64,000 nt of DNA, from the NCBI GenBank assembly GCA_027972325.1, contig JAPMOS010000001.1, positions 653,001 through 717,000 on the forward strand, written 5' to 3'. A program made the position numbers and the translations under genes. The notes under the pieces were generated by a model that saw nothing but the letters and a program-made list of their open reading frames with translations, ran no database searches and was not told the origin of the DNA. Origin of the DNA: Paratrimastix pyriformis (taxonomy: Eukaryota > Preaxostyla > Paratrimastigidae). Positions 47,757 to 58,800 of this stretch are shown here, piece by piece; within the stretch, counting starts at the first letter, position 1, and every line of letters begins with the position of its first letter.

Positions 47757-48168
47757 ATCTATGGTGAAAAGGACGGGGAACACCCAAAGGTGCTGGAATT
47801 AATTCGCACACTTCTTATCCGACAAAGCCAACAAAAAGCGAAGCGGGACTCTCCTTCACAACGAAGGATCATCGCGATCGATGAGGATGCATTTCAAGCC
47901 TTGCCATAACTACCAATTGAATTCAGCCTTGAATTAAATTCAGCCTTGAATAATTCCGATTGGTCTCAAAAATCGAAACGGAGAAGGTCAGGGAAGAAGA
48001 CCGAAGAGAGCAAAAGAAAGAAAGAAGCCTCGAATTTCATTCCCCCAGGGTGATTCTCTCTTCGACCCGCCACTTCCAAGGTATGGATATTTTACCCCTT
48101 CTATAGTCACTCATGTTTTCCTCTCCTCCTTTGCGGTTTCGTCCCCTTTCTCTTGTTCTAAAGCCAAG
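47757..48168. promoter_or_regulatory. Upstream region of eL32
   Basis: AT-rich, with a doubled TTGAATTCAGCC/TTAAATTCAGCC motif at about 47,920-47,950 and pyrimidine-rich sequence just before the eL32 ATG, as is common for ribosomal protein genes. No other gene is supported. Confidence 0.4.
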
Positions 48169-48656
48169 ATGGTGAAGATCGTCAAGAAGAAGACCAACAA
48201 CTTCCACCGCTTCCAGTCTGATCGCTTCAGCAAGGTTAAGGTCCGAATTCTGCCATTCCCCTTGTTATTTTGCCTTCTTCCCCGCTGTTCCCATCGACTT
48301 ACACGGGTCTCTTTGACGGCGCGTCCCATCACGATGGTATATAGGCCAGCTGGCGCAAGCCCCACGGTATTGATAACCGCGTTCGCCGGAAGTACAAGGG
48401 TGCCTGCCTGCAGCCCAAGATTGGTTACGGCTCGGATGTTCGCACTCGCTTCCTCCTCCCCAACGGCCAGTACAAGTTCCGCATCTTCAACCTTAAGGAT
48501 CTCGAGATGCTGCTGATGCACAACAAGAAGTATTGCGCCGAGATTGCCTCCACCGTTTCTGCCCTCACCCGCAAGGCCATTAAGCAGCGCGCCGCTGAGC
48601 TGAACGTTCACCTCACCAACGGCCAGGCTCGTCTCCGCACCCTCGCCAAGCACTAA
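48169..48656 (+). CDS. RPL32: 60S ribosomal protein eL32
   Basis: This is a structural protein of the large ribosomal subunit. Exon 1 is 48,169-48,240 (24 codons, [20 protein letters not shown]) and exon 2 is 48,345-48,656. The 104-bp intron runs from GTCCGAATTC to ATATAG. The product is 127 residues, close to the usual 130-135. Family hallmarks are [49 protein letters not shown] and [16 protein letters not shown]. Codon use is less GC-skewed than in its neighbours, as expected of a highly expressed gene. It is convergent with the R3HCC1L-like gene, whose stop lies 184 bp downstream. Confidence 0.97.
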
Positions 48657-48839
48657 ACGTTGGTTGTCCGAACGAAGAGATCCTCCATCTTGTGCCTTTT
48701 TCATTCTGTCCTGATCACATGTTTTTGAGGTGCCGAGGGTTTTCATCTGTCTATGACTCGGGGAGCACGACTGCGGTGGGCGAGCTGCTCGGACTGTTTT
48801 TTGGACGCTGGATTCCGACACTGCGGAGGCGTTCGCGGA

Positions 48840-50686
48840 TTACCTCGGGTTGGGGTCCGGGCTGGCCTTGGGCTTGCCGAGGACGCTCTGGATGAGCCTT
48901 CGCGCTACGGTCGGGTCGGTCGCGGGCCTCGGCGCCGCCGGGTCGCGGGCTGACCCGAAGCCGTGTCCTGCAAGGACCGAGGCACAGCGTTGGAAGGGTT
49001 CGTAGATCAGGGCAGGGCACAGACTGCACAGGGCCAGGTCTCGGATCTCCTGCGAGGCGGTCCGCAGGCTCGACAGGTGGATCATGGGGTGCGAGAGGGT
49101 CTGCAGGGCCTGCCGGGCGGTCTCTAGGGCCCCAAAGGATTAGCCGGTCGAACGCCGGGGAGGGGGGGGAGGGGGGAGGGGGGGGAGGGGGGACACGGAC
49201 CCGCGCTCGGGAAGATGGCAAGGGCGTTGGTGTCGTCGATCCATTTGACGCGTACTTGTGCCTTGCACGGCTTCAGGAACTCCTAACGGGGACGCGCCGT
49301 GAGTGGCGGAACCATCGGCCACGCCGGCAATACGGCAGGGGAAGAGCGGGGGGGGGAAGTGGCATGGGAGACCTCGATATGGCCTGTGTTGAACTGGGGC
49401 GGGAAGTCCGAGACGAGCAGGATGTGCTCCAAGCCGGGCTCCTCCATGCGCGCCGCGGCCGCCTGGGCGCCTGCCCACCCGCCGCCGCCGCTGTGGGCGG
49501 ACTGGGGGTTGCCCGAGGCGAACGAGAAGCCCACCTCGATGACGGGGCTCTCCTTGGCGACCGGGGGCTCGTGCCGCGGCTCGGCCTCGCGGCCCCTGGT
49601 GCGCTTGGTCTTGGGGGCGCGGTCGTCGGCCCGCAGGGGGAGCCCGATGTCGTCGGCGTCGTCCTGGCGGAGCAATTTGCAGCCCTCTGGAGGAGCAGGA
49701 TCCACCGGGGCATCCCCCCGGGGCGGGAGCGGGTGTGGGGCCTCGGATCCGCGGGACCTGACGGCGGCAGGCGGCTGCTCACATACTTTCTCCGGTTCGC
49801 GCCTTCCTTGGGGCTGGGCTGGTGCCGCCGGAGGCAGCGACGGTCCTGCCGGTGGGGGTGGGGAGGCCGATGGGGCTCCTGCCGCTGCCGGCGGGGCGGA
49901 CGGGTGCCGGTAGTTGAGGCTGTGCGCGAAGAAGTCCTCGTCGTGGCCGTCCAGCTCGATGACCGTCCCGCCCTGCTGGCGCACCATCTCGGCCAGGCTC
50001 ATGGGGGGGTTCGCGGCAAGCACCAGCGGGCTCGGCGAAGTGGCCGGGGCGGCCCGGCCGGGCGGGGTCGAACGGAGGCGCCAGTTGGACGGCTGTGCCG
50101 GCTCGGCCGGGGCGGCTGGGGACTTGCGGTCCGAGGGCGGGGGCGGCTGGGGGTCCCGTGATCGCCAGTCGGCGGCCGAGTCGGCTGGCGTGGAAGGGGC
50201 AGGCGAGTTGGAGGAGCCGCGGCGTGTTGCCGGCGTCGCATCGGGGCTGCCGAACCAGGCCAGGCGGAGGGCCTCGCAGTCCTGGTCGACCAGCTCGCGA
50301 TTCTCGGACCATCGGGCCCCGCGCGGCTCGGCACGTGGATGGGGCGCGGCAGGGGGTGGGGCCGGTGAGACTTTCCGTGCCGGGGACGGGGCTGCTGGGG
50401 AGGGCGCGGACGGGCCCGAGGGTGGTGGGGTGGTCGGAGTCGCCGGGGATGGGGGAACCGGAGCCTGTGCCTGTGAAGGAGCCGGAGACGACTGCAGCCG
50501 CTGGTCGCGCTCCGCCTGGTCCCGTTGCATTCGCTCGCGAACTGGCGCGGGCACATAGACGCCACGGGGGGCGCGCCGGGTTCGGGTGGGCGGCGCCGCG
50601 GTGTCGCTGGCTGGAGGTGGGGATGCGGCAACGGGACCGGGTTGTTGCTGGTGTTGTTGTTGCTGTTGCAGTTGTGGTTGTTGCTG

Positions 50687-50744
<58 letters not shown>

Positions 50745-51427
50745 GGTTGTGGGGGGGTCGTCGAGTGGGTCATGGAAGCGCGCCCTGGAAGGGTGGGCTG
50801 CGCGTCTGGTTGCTGGATGGACTGCGCCGGGCGAGGGTTCGCCTCCTGTTTGGCGCGGTCGAGCAGCAGTGCCGATGGTACATACAGGGCTCGCCCGGGG
50901 CGGGTCGGCGCGCCACGCCGAGGTCCAGCTGAGGGTGGCGACGAAGTGGGCGCAATAGAGGATTGCTCGGCAGAAGCGGAGTGTTCGGAGGGAATCAAGT
51001 CGCGGAGAAGCAAGACAGGTCTGTGGTGGGTGGATGTTTGGGGCGCGAGAGAGTGAGATGCACCAGACCTCTTTGACTTGTCCGTCAGGGTCACTAAGGT
51101 TGTGCGGCTCGGTTCAAGGTCGACAGAGGAACTCTCCATTCCCCACCGCGCAGCAAGGGCGTGTATGAGAAGCCGTTGATAAGAATTGAATCCGCCAAAA
51201 CGGAGGGGCTCGGTGGGACGGGGCTGAGTTTGGAGGAGGATACTCAATTGTTCCTCCACACGAAAGAGAAGATCCCGAGTATCAGGCTGCCGGAGAGCGG
51301 TCTCGAGTTCGTCCGTCGTGTTGTGAGCGGAGAGCCTGCAAGGGAACCCAGAACGAGTGGGAAGGGCCCCACGTTCTTCTCTCGCCCCCCCCGGCCAGCC
51401 GCGACAATTTGAATATGCTAAATCCAT
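48840..51427 (-). CDS. R3HCC1L: R3H- and RRM-like-domain protein of the R3HCC1/R3HCC1L type
   Basis: The gene has three exons: 51,427-49,373, 49,282-49,201 and 49,123-48,840. Phases agree and the product is about 805 residues. The N-terminal R3H domain has RFGGFNSYQRLLIHALAARW, then GMESSSVDLEP (51,190-51,110), the single-stranded nucleic-acid-binding fold. A long low-complexity middle is Pro/Ser/Gln-rich with a Gly-Gln repeat (50,691-50,745) and the peptide RGVYVPAPVRERM, typical of this family. The C-terminal RRM-like fold reads EHILLVSDFPPQFNTGHIE, EFLKPCKAQVKW, DDTNALAIFPS, then TVARRLIQSVLG (human counterpart ALARRLVIGALG). Family members act in RNA binding and exon-junction-complex-linked contexts; here that is inference. 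The start ATG overlaps the start of the divergent gene on the other strand, and a GTTCCCTTGCAG acceptor near 51,330 hints that the true first exon may differ. Confidence 0.82.
50691..50745. repeat. (CCCTGT)n coding array in the R3HCC1L-like gene
   Basis: About nine hexanucleotide units encode a Gly-Gln repeat on the minus strand, flanked by Gln-rich sequence. It is an array inside an exon. Confidence 0.95.
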
Positions 51428-51440
51428 CACGGCGGCACAT
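51405..51440. promoter_or_regulatory. Overlapping divergent start sites
   Basis: The best ATG of the R3HCC1L-like gene (51,427, minus) lies inside the first codons of the receiver-nucleotidyltransferase gene (51,415, plus). If both are correct the two 5' ends overlap and the promoters lie in each other's coding sequence. More likely one or both true starts lie downstream. Confidence 0.4.
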
Positions 51441-52818
51441 CTGCTGGTTTGACACCGCTGCGGAGCGCTTCCAGAAAGATATCTCCGCTTTTTCGTCGGC
51501 CCGTTTTGATGTACATTTCTTCACGTCGGCCGAGTTGGCCTGGGGAGCGATCCAGTCGTCTGGTGGCCTTTTTTGCTGCGTTATCACTCGGTACGGCGCG
51601 AACCGTCCGGGAAGCCAGGACGGGGGGTGGCTCTTCCAAAACGTGCGGCACATTTACCCCAACATTCCCGTCTGGTTCTACTCCGCCACGGTTTTCCGTG
51701 ACCCACACATCCGCCTCACTCTCGAAGAGGCAGGGGCGCACTGTTTTTCTCACGGAGCAGATCCCATCGCCGGAACCCTCCTCCCAATTCTCACCATGCC
51801 CCTCCGGGCGGGGTCCTGTCCTCTCGAGAAGATCACGGCCAATCTGACCCAGGCGGGGCTGATCCCCAGTGGATTCGTTCCTCTCCCCGTCAATGCCAAC
51901 TTGACCCAGGACCGGCTCCCGCCCCCATGTCCCGCGGTTCTTCGGAAGAAGGAGGCCATCGTCCTGCTCAGTAGCGGGTCCTTCGCCCCCATTCACGCCA
52001 GCCACATTGAAGCGCTCGAATGGAGCCGCGACTGGCTGGCGGCCCACTACGCCGCCCCAAATCAAGGCGCAGGGCATGCTGTGGTGGGCGGGTTCATCTG
52101 CCCCTCCTCGGACAGCTACGTCCGGGGCAAACTCCGACAGCACTTCATCCCGGGCGACGATCGCATTGCCATGTGCCGGTTGGCCCTCGCGGGGAACCCC
52201 TTTGTGGACGTGAACACGATTCTACTGGCCAACAGCCATTTCATCAAAGAGTGCATCATGGCGGAACTTCGGCAGGCCTTTCCGGCGGTGAATTGGCGTG
52301 TCATAGAGGTGTTCGGCGCGGATTTCATCGTCAGGGTCTGCCCTGCCCCCATACGTACCACGCTCACATCGAGACTCATTTGTGCCACGCCTTCCCTCCG
52401 GTTGAAGTGCGGGAACTTCCCAACTCGGGACATGCTCGTCCTCTGTCGGGCCCCTGACACCGAGGTTCTCCTGCACGCCATGGAGGATGACGGAATCACA
52501 GCGTGCGGCTATACCCCCGCTCAGATTCGGGAGCAGCTGACGATCTGCCCAAAGGCAAGGGCGATCGATCCTGCCCAGGTACCGCGGATGGAGCCCGCAT
52601 GTGACCCTGCGTCAGCATGCCCCATGAGAGTCATTCCGGGTCTGCATTTTAATCACACCGCACCCGGCTGACACACCCCAACGAATACAGGCGAATTGGA
52701 TGGATTCAGTTCCACGGAGATGCGGGCTGCCCTCCTCCGGGGAGACGCCGAAATCCCTGGCCTTCACCCAAAGGTGGCCGAGTATATGCGTGTCCATGTG
52801 TTGCCGCGTTGGCAGTGA
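51415..52818 (+). CDS. CheY-like receiver domain fused to an NMNAT-type nucleotidyltransferase
   Basis: Three exons are 51,415-52,335, 52,408-52,639 and 52,691-52,818. Both introns begin GTCTGC, phases are consistent, and the product is 426 residues. Residues about 1-125 look like a degenerate receiver domain: HICWFDTA, then FDVHFFTSAELAW, CCVITRYGANRP, WLFQNVRHIYPNIPVWFYSA and LEEAGAHCFSHGA, following the beta-alpha order of CheY. Residues about 180-426 are a nucleotidyltransferase: VLLSSGSFAPIHASHIEALE (the GSFxPxHxxH motif), GGFICPSS, the junction FGADFIVR-CGNFPTRDMLVLCR, and FSSTEMRAALLRGD near the C-terminus (the ISSTxxR motif). The order fits nicotinamide/nicotinate mononucleotide adenylyltransferase, which makes NAD or its precursor. 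Asn of the usual GSFNP is Ala here. Substrate and any regulatory link of the receiver domain are inferred. Confidence 0.78.
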
Positions 52819-52893
52819 AACATTTCGCATTTCGTTTGCTGCTTGAGCCCATTTTTCCAATAGGGCCATCGGGCTGGTTTTTAAGTCCAGTGT

Positions 52894-55800
52894 TAGTCCG
52901 GGCTGGTTTTTCGATCCCAGCCAAGAATCCCGGAAGAGAGTGGCAATAAACCAAGTGTTCGGACGGCTCTCCTTTCGTCCAGCAGCAACTTCGAGCCGCC
53001 TTCTCTCCCTGAACAGGACCCGTGCGTCGTGGATCTTTTTCAACTTCCGACCTTCGCAAACGAAACTCAGGCGCGCCTTTTTTGGCAAGATAATTGCGCT
53101 GTCATTGAACAATGGTTGCAAACTCTCCATTCGGTGTCTGTTCACCGTGCCATCTTCCCTGTGTGCGCTCGCATCGTTACCATGAAAAAGCATCACGCCG
53201 GACTTTGTCGACCGCGAAATTCTCATGGCCAATTCACGGCACTCTTCTTTCTTTCCTCTCGTTGCTCCAGGAACAAATCCGGAAAAGACGCCGTTTTACG
53301 ATCAGTTGCTCGACTCGGAATGTTCTTTCCAGCGGACTTTTTTCGCTGGATTTTTTCGCGTCTTTCAGCCCACGGCCGTGAGACTCAGGCATCTTTCCTT
53401 GCGCTTGCCGCGGAGGTCTTGTTCCATCTGGTGATCTCCATCGAACATGACCCGCTTTCTCCAGTCGTTCGTCCTCTTCGATCCCAAGGCCATACCGATC
53501 CACGCCATTTTGGGAGACCTCAAGGTTTGCACCGAGCACCTCCCTCCCCTGATCTCCTCCCTCCTCCCTCCTCCTCCCTCCCTCCTTCTCCCTCCCTTCC
53601 TCCCCCTCCCTCCCTCCCTCCCTCCCTCCCCCTCCCTCCCCCTCCCTCCCCCTCCCTCCCCTCATTCATCCCCCTCCGCCATCCCCTTCTCCATCCCCCC
53701 CCCCCACACACACACACCCCCCCCCCGTAAGATGCACTTCGAGATGCTCCTGAACAACGGGCATGCGCATCTTGTGGCCTCACTCGTCGGGACCCTGGCG
53801 ACTCGTTTCGAGGAACCATTCTCTCGCCATTTCCAGGTCGGTCGCTGCTCGTTTGGATCGCACTCACATCTCTGCGACATCCAAGGACATGGTGGAGCTC
53901 ATCGCGCAGTACATTCTCTCTCCGACATCACCCTTAGAGGCCAAATCTCATCTGAAACGTCTGTCCCTACTCCTCCTCTGATGGGCGGTGCGGGTCGCTC
54001 AATCTGTTCCTCATCATAATCGATCTGTCCTCGCAGGGCTCCTCACGAGCTTCGGAGCGCACTGGCACAGGACGCAAACGTTCTCCCTGGGTTTCCTGGG
54101 GCGGTTGCTGGGCGACATGCACGACCTGTTGCTCGAATACCGGCCCACGAGGACTCCCGAGGAGATCCGCCTCCTCTCGCTGCGCTTCCACGGATACGTT
54201 TGGTCGGCTACCCACCTCCTTCCACCCCCCGCCCCCCGCTCCCCACACACACTGACACACTGACACACTGACATCCCATCATGAATTCTGGCCCCCCTTT
54301 GGTGTCGCACAGTTGTTTGTCTGCGGTCATGGAAGGCCTGGGAGCGTTTTTGGCCTTGGACCGGACCCTGTCCCAGATCCTGGATTGTTTCTCGGTGGCC
54401 GTCGAGGTGCTCCTCCGCAACCGTGTCTGGCTCGCCGAAGGTCTTCCGTTATTCCATCAAATGCCCGCCGATCACAAACTGTGTCCCTTGCGTTATCCGC
54501 CTAGTGAACACCCTCCTGGTTACTCTCAGTGCCCACCCACTCTTGACGCTGCACTTCACCCAGCACCACTCGGCCGTCTTCGACTTCTTCATGAAGCAGC
54601 TCCGGCTGCTGCTCGAGGGCCCCCCCGCCATTCCCGTACAGACCGTCCTCACGGCCCAGGGCGAGCTGACCACGGCAGCTGACCCGCCTGGATCGCCTCG
54701 CAGTCCTCATTCCCCGATGGACGGCAGTGCCACTGGGGCAACCACCAGTCTCTCGCCCGCCCCGGCGGCCCCCGAGACGCCCACGGGGTGGCTGTGGGGC
54801 GTCAACACGCTGAACCGGGGGTGGACCCGGCCCGACGGGACCCTGGCCCCGGAGGCCCCGTCCGAGATAGAGCTCTGCGAGCTGGTGCGCGTCATGATCC
54901 GGGTCCGCCCTCCGCACTCTCCGCTCCGCCAGGTGACGGGGGGGAGGGAGGGAGGGAGGGGTGTTACAGGGGCGGGACACCAGGCAGGAGCGGCCTGCAT
55001 GTGGAGTGGCATCGACGTGTCCGCCGCCCTCGCGCCATGGAGGACATCCTCTCCCTCACCATCTCCTCACCTCAGTCCATTTGCTCCACACACTCACCCC
55101 CTTCGCTGCCTTCCCATCCCCATCTCCAATTCCCGCCGCCGGTGGGCTCGGTTCTGTCCAGTTTGTGGGCAACAGTGCCTCGATGTCGCTGGTGGGGGTC
55201 CTGCTGGAGCCGCACTCGCCCATCTTTATGCGTCCGCACCTGCGCCCCCGCCTCATGCCCTCATGCCCTCATGCCCTCATGCCCTCATGCCCTCATACCA
55301 CACAATCTCCTGCCCCCCCCCCCTCCCCCGCATCTCCCTGCACGCCATCCATCATACGCGCCACCGCCAACACCGCCAACACCACCAACATCACCAACAC
55401 CAACACCAACACCACCACCATCAACATCAACACAACCAACACCACCAATACCAACACCACTAACGCCACCCACCCCCTTTCTCACTTGCCGCAGTGTGCA
55501 CGCACCCGTCGATCGTGCTGCGGACCCACATGACGGCGCTGCTGCTCAAGCTGATGCTGGTCAGCGGGCCCGAGCTGGGCATCCCCACGGCCAACTCGCT
55601 GCTCAACGTGGACGAGCTGCTCATCAACAGCATGGACATGCTCCTCTCCCAGCCGCCCCACCTGCCCGGCCAGCCCGTGGTGCCCGTGCCCACCCCGCGC
55701 CACCTGCCCGCCGACCCGCTCAGCGCCCGCGAGGGGGGGCGCGCGGCCCCCTCAGGGACCGTCCCGCTGAGCCCCCTGAACCCGCAGTACTCGCGCTGGT

Positions 55801-58800
55801 CCTCCTCGTCGGCGGCAGCTGCGGCGGCCGCCTCGCCCCACACGCCGCGCACCCCACGGGGCGGCAGCGGCGGCGGCGGCGGCGGCGGCGGCGGGGCCGG
55901 TGTGGGTGTGCAGACCCTGCCCCCGGCGCCGCCCTGCACGCGGCAGGAGTACATCGACTGCGTCCGCGAGCAGCACATCGCCACGGCCTGCCAGCTGGAG
56001 CACCTCATCCACACGCTGCGCTTCCTGGGGGGCCTGGCGACGGTGCTCTTCAAGCCGCCCGTCATGCTGGACCACCTGCTGGCCCGGCTGCAGGACTGCA
56101 TGGGCATGGAGGGCCTCTTCTTCGACGCCCAGACCACGGCCGCCATCCTGGCCTCCAGCCCGCCCGCCCGCCCCGCCAGCGGCGGCGGCCACAGCGGCGA
56201 CGACCGTCACCATCACCACCACCACCACCACGCGGCCGCCACCGCCAGCACCGACGCCGAATTCGAGGTGTGGAACCAGATCGACTGGGACTGCCGTTGG
56301 CCCCCGGCTCCCCAGCCGGCGAGCAGCGGAGCCGGCGGCGGGGGTGGGGGCGGGGGCGGGGGCGGCGCATCGTCGAGTGGCGGCGCGGCGGTGCGCGGCG
56401 GCGGCGGCGGCGGCGTTTCCTCCTTGTCTGCGCTGCCGGCCGAGGTCACGTCCCCGCTGGGCAGCCCGGCCCAGTGCCCGTGCCAGTCGCTGCTGCCCCG
56501 GCCGCTGCAGCTGTGGCCCCCGCCCGAGTACTGCGCGGCCATCCCCTGCCTGTGCCCCCTGGGGGCCCCCATCCGGCCCACCCAGCCGTCGCCCTGCCTG
56601 CACGAGCTCATCCCCTCGGGTCCCACCATGGCCCACCACTACTACTGGTTTCTCGAGGTGGCCGCCGCCCCCTCGTCAGCGGTCGGCGGGTCTCTGGGTG
56701 GGCCAAGCATCTCAACCCTCGGATCGCTTCCGGGCAGCGGGGGCGGCCCTCAGTCCGCCCAGCGGCGGGTCCAGCAGACTCATGTGCAGACGCGCCGCTT
56801 GGTCCGCGCCCCCTGCCGATGCAGTTCTTGCTCCCTGCCTCCGACCGCATGCGCTTCCTCATCTGCGCGCTTGTTCTTTTCTCTGCAGGCCCTTCGGATG
56901 CTGGACTCGTTCACCTACATCTGGCCGGCCTACCTGCACCACTTCGCGCAGCTCCTTGAGCACCCCCACCTGCAGTCGGACGCCCTGTTGGAGGCCCGCC
57001 TGGCCGGGGTCACCGAGCTGCCCGCTCGGACCCCGGCCACCGAACGGCGCCTGCCCAACTGTTTCCAGTGGCCCCAGCCCCTCTGCTTCACGGATCTTCT
57101 GCCCCCGATTTGCCCGGCCCCAGCTGTCCTTGGGGCGGGCTGTCCGGCCGCCCCGACCTCATCCCCGCCACCCATTGCTCAGCCAGGTTCCCCCACGGTT
57201 GACGCGGCCACCCAGGCACGCAACGAGAAGCGCCGGCTGGACTGGTGCATCCTGCACGCCAAGGTGCACATCGGGTTCCAGTCGACCGAACTCGAGGATG
57301 CCATCGCCGCCTCGATGGCCTTCCGCTTGTCCGTCGCTCCACCTCGCCTTCCCTTTTCCCGATCTCGCATCCTCCACCCCGGCCGCATCGCCTGTTGCCT
57401 GTTGGGGGCGTGTCCTCACCCTGCTCCACGCCTTTCCTCGCCATCCCCCCCGCCTCCGCCAGCATGCTCTCGCACGCCACCGAGGCCCACCGGCACCTGC
57501 TGGCCTCGCTGACGTCCCGGCTGCTGCTGGGCCCCAACTGGCCCGCCTCGGTGCGGACCACCCTGATCCGGACCCTGCCCCGGTGGTGGTGCCCCTACCC
57601 CTACGGGCTCTCGACCTGGTGCGCGGAGCCCTTCGGCCACTTCTTCGCTGCGGACGCGGAACCGTCGGGCTCCTCGTTCCGTCGCTGCCATTTCCACGGC
57701 ACCGCCGACCAGGCCTTCCCCAATATGCCTCTGCCCCACCATCTGCGCATCGTCCTCTACCGGAACCCTGCTGGACAGTACGTCACTGAGGAGGCGGACC
57801 CGCTGCAGCCGCCGCTGATGGTGGTGCCCGCCGAGGTGATGGACACCGAGCGGGCCACCACCCTGGGCCCGGACCTGCTCCCGTCGGCCCACCGGACGGC
57901 CGTCACACACCACTCGGGCCCGCTGGGCGCGTCGCCCCTGCAGCGGCAGGCGCTCAAGTCGGGCTGCATCGGGGGCCTGACGCCCGAACTGGCCAGCCTG
58001 CCCATCCCCCTGCACCGGGCCATGCTGCCCCCCATGGTGGTGCTCGAGTCGCTCACCTCGCTGGCCCTCAGCGACCCCTCGGCCCCCCTTCGGCTGGCCG
58101 CCCTGCAGGCGCTGATGCGGTTTCTGCTGGCACTCCAGGCACGCTCTGTCACCACCATCGTCCTCAAGTCACGCCCGCCCCCACCCGTCCCCGGTCGAGG
58201 CGGCGAGGACACTTGGACACCCGGTGGTGGCTCGGAGCTGGACCCAACCGCAGCCCTTCGGGGAGCCGCGGCCATGGAGACGGAGGCCGATGATCCGGTC
58301 GTGACCATGGAGCTGCCCCCAGATTACCCGGCCCTGGGCCTGTACCTGGCCTCGCTGGCCTCGGTGGCCCTGGTGGGCATCACCGACAATGACCCGGCTG
58401 TCTCGCAGAACTGGTGGATGCTGCTCTTCCTCTGCTCGCCCAGCAGTGGGCTCCCCTTGATCGGCGCCCCGCCGGCCATGGTCAGCCCTCCCTCCCCCAC
58501 GCTCTTCCGCGTCGCATTGGCCCTTTGTTGTTTGCGCTGCTGAGCCTCCTCCTCCTCCTCCTCCTCCTCCTCCTCCTCCTCCCTCCTCCTCCTCCTCCTC
58601 CTCCGCTCCTCCTCCTCCTCCGCTCCTCATCCTCCGCTCCTCCTCCTCCTCCTCCTCCTCCGCTCCTCCTCCTCCTCCGCTCCTCCTCCTCCTCCGCTCC
58701 TCCCCTCCGCTCCTCGTCTTAACTTGTTTCTTCTGCCCTCTCCCACAGCGCCCCGGCCTCCTCTGTGCCGGTGGACCCGAAGTCTCCGTGGAACCACTCT

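Noticed and set aside
47712-47909. A 65-residue plus-strand frame starting MGKIVLGIRGHFRRG
   Set aside because: It has a plausible length and Lys/Arg content but no family, no splice support, and overlaps minus-strand sequence that looks at least as coding.
55490-56680. The near-identical block as a simple assembly duplication
   Set aside because: It sits in the correct place within a separate, diverged gene in opposite orientation and differs in Gly-repeat length and scattered bases. Only long reads can exclude local mis-assembly fully.
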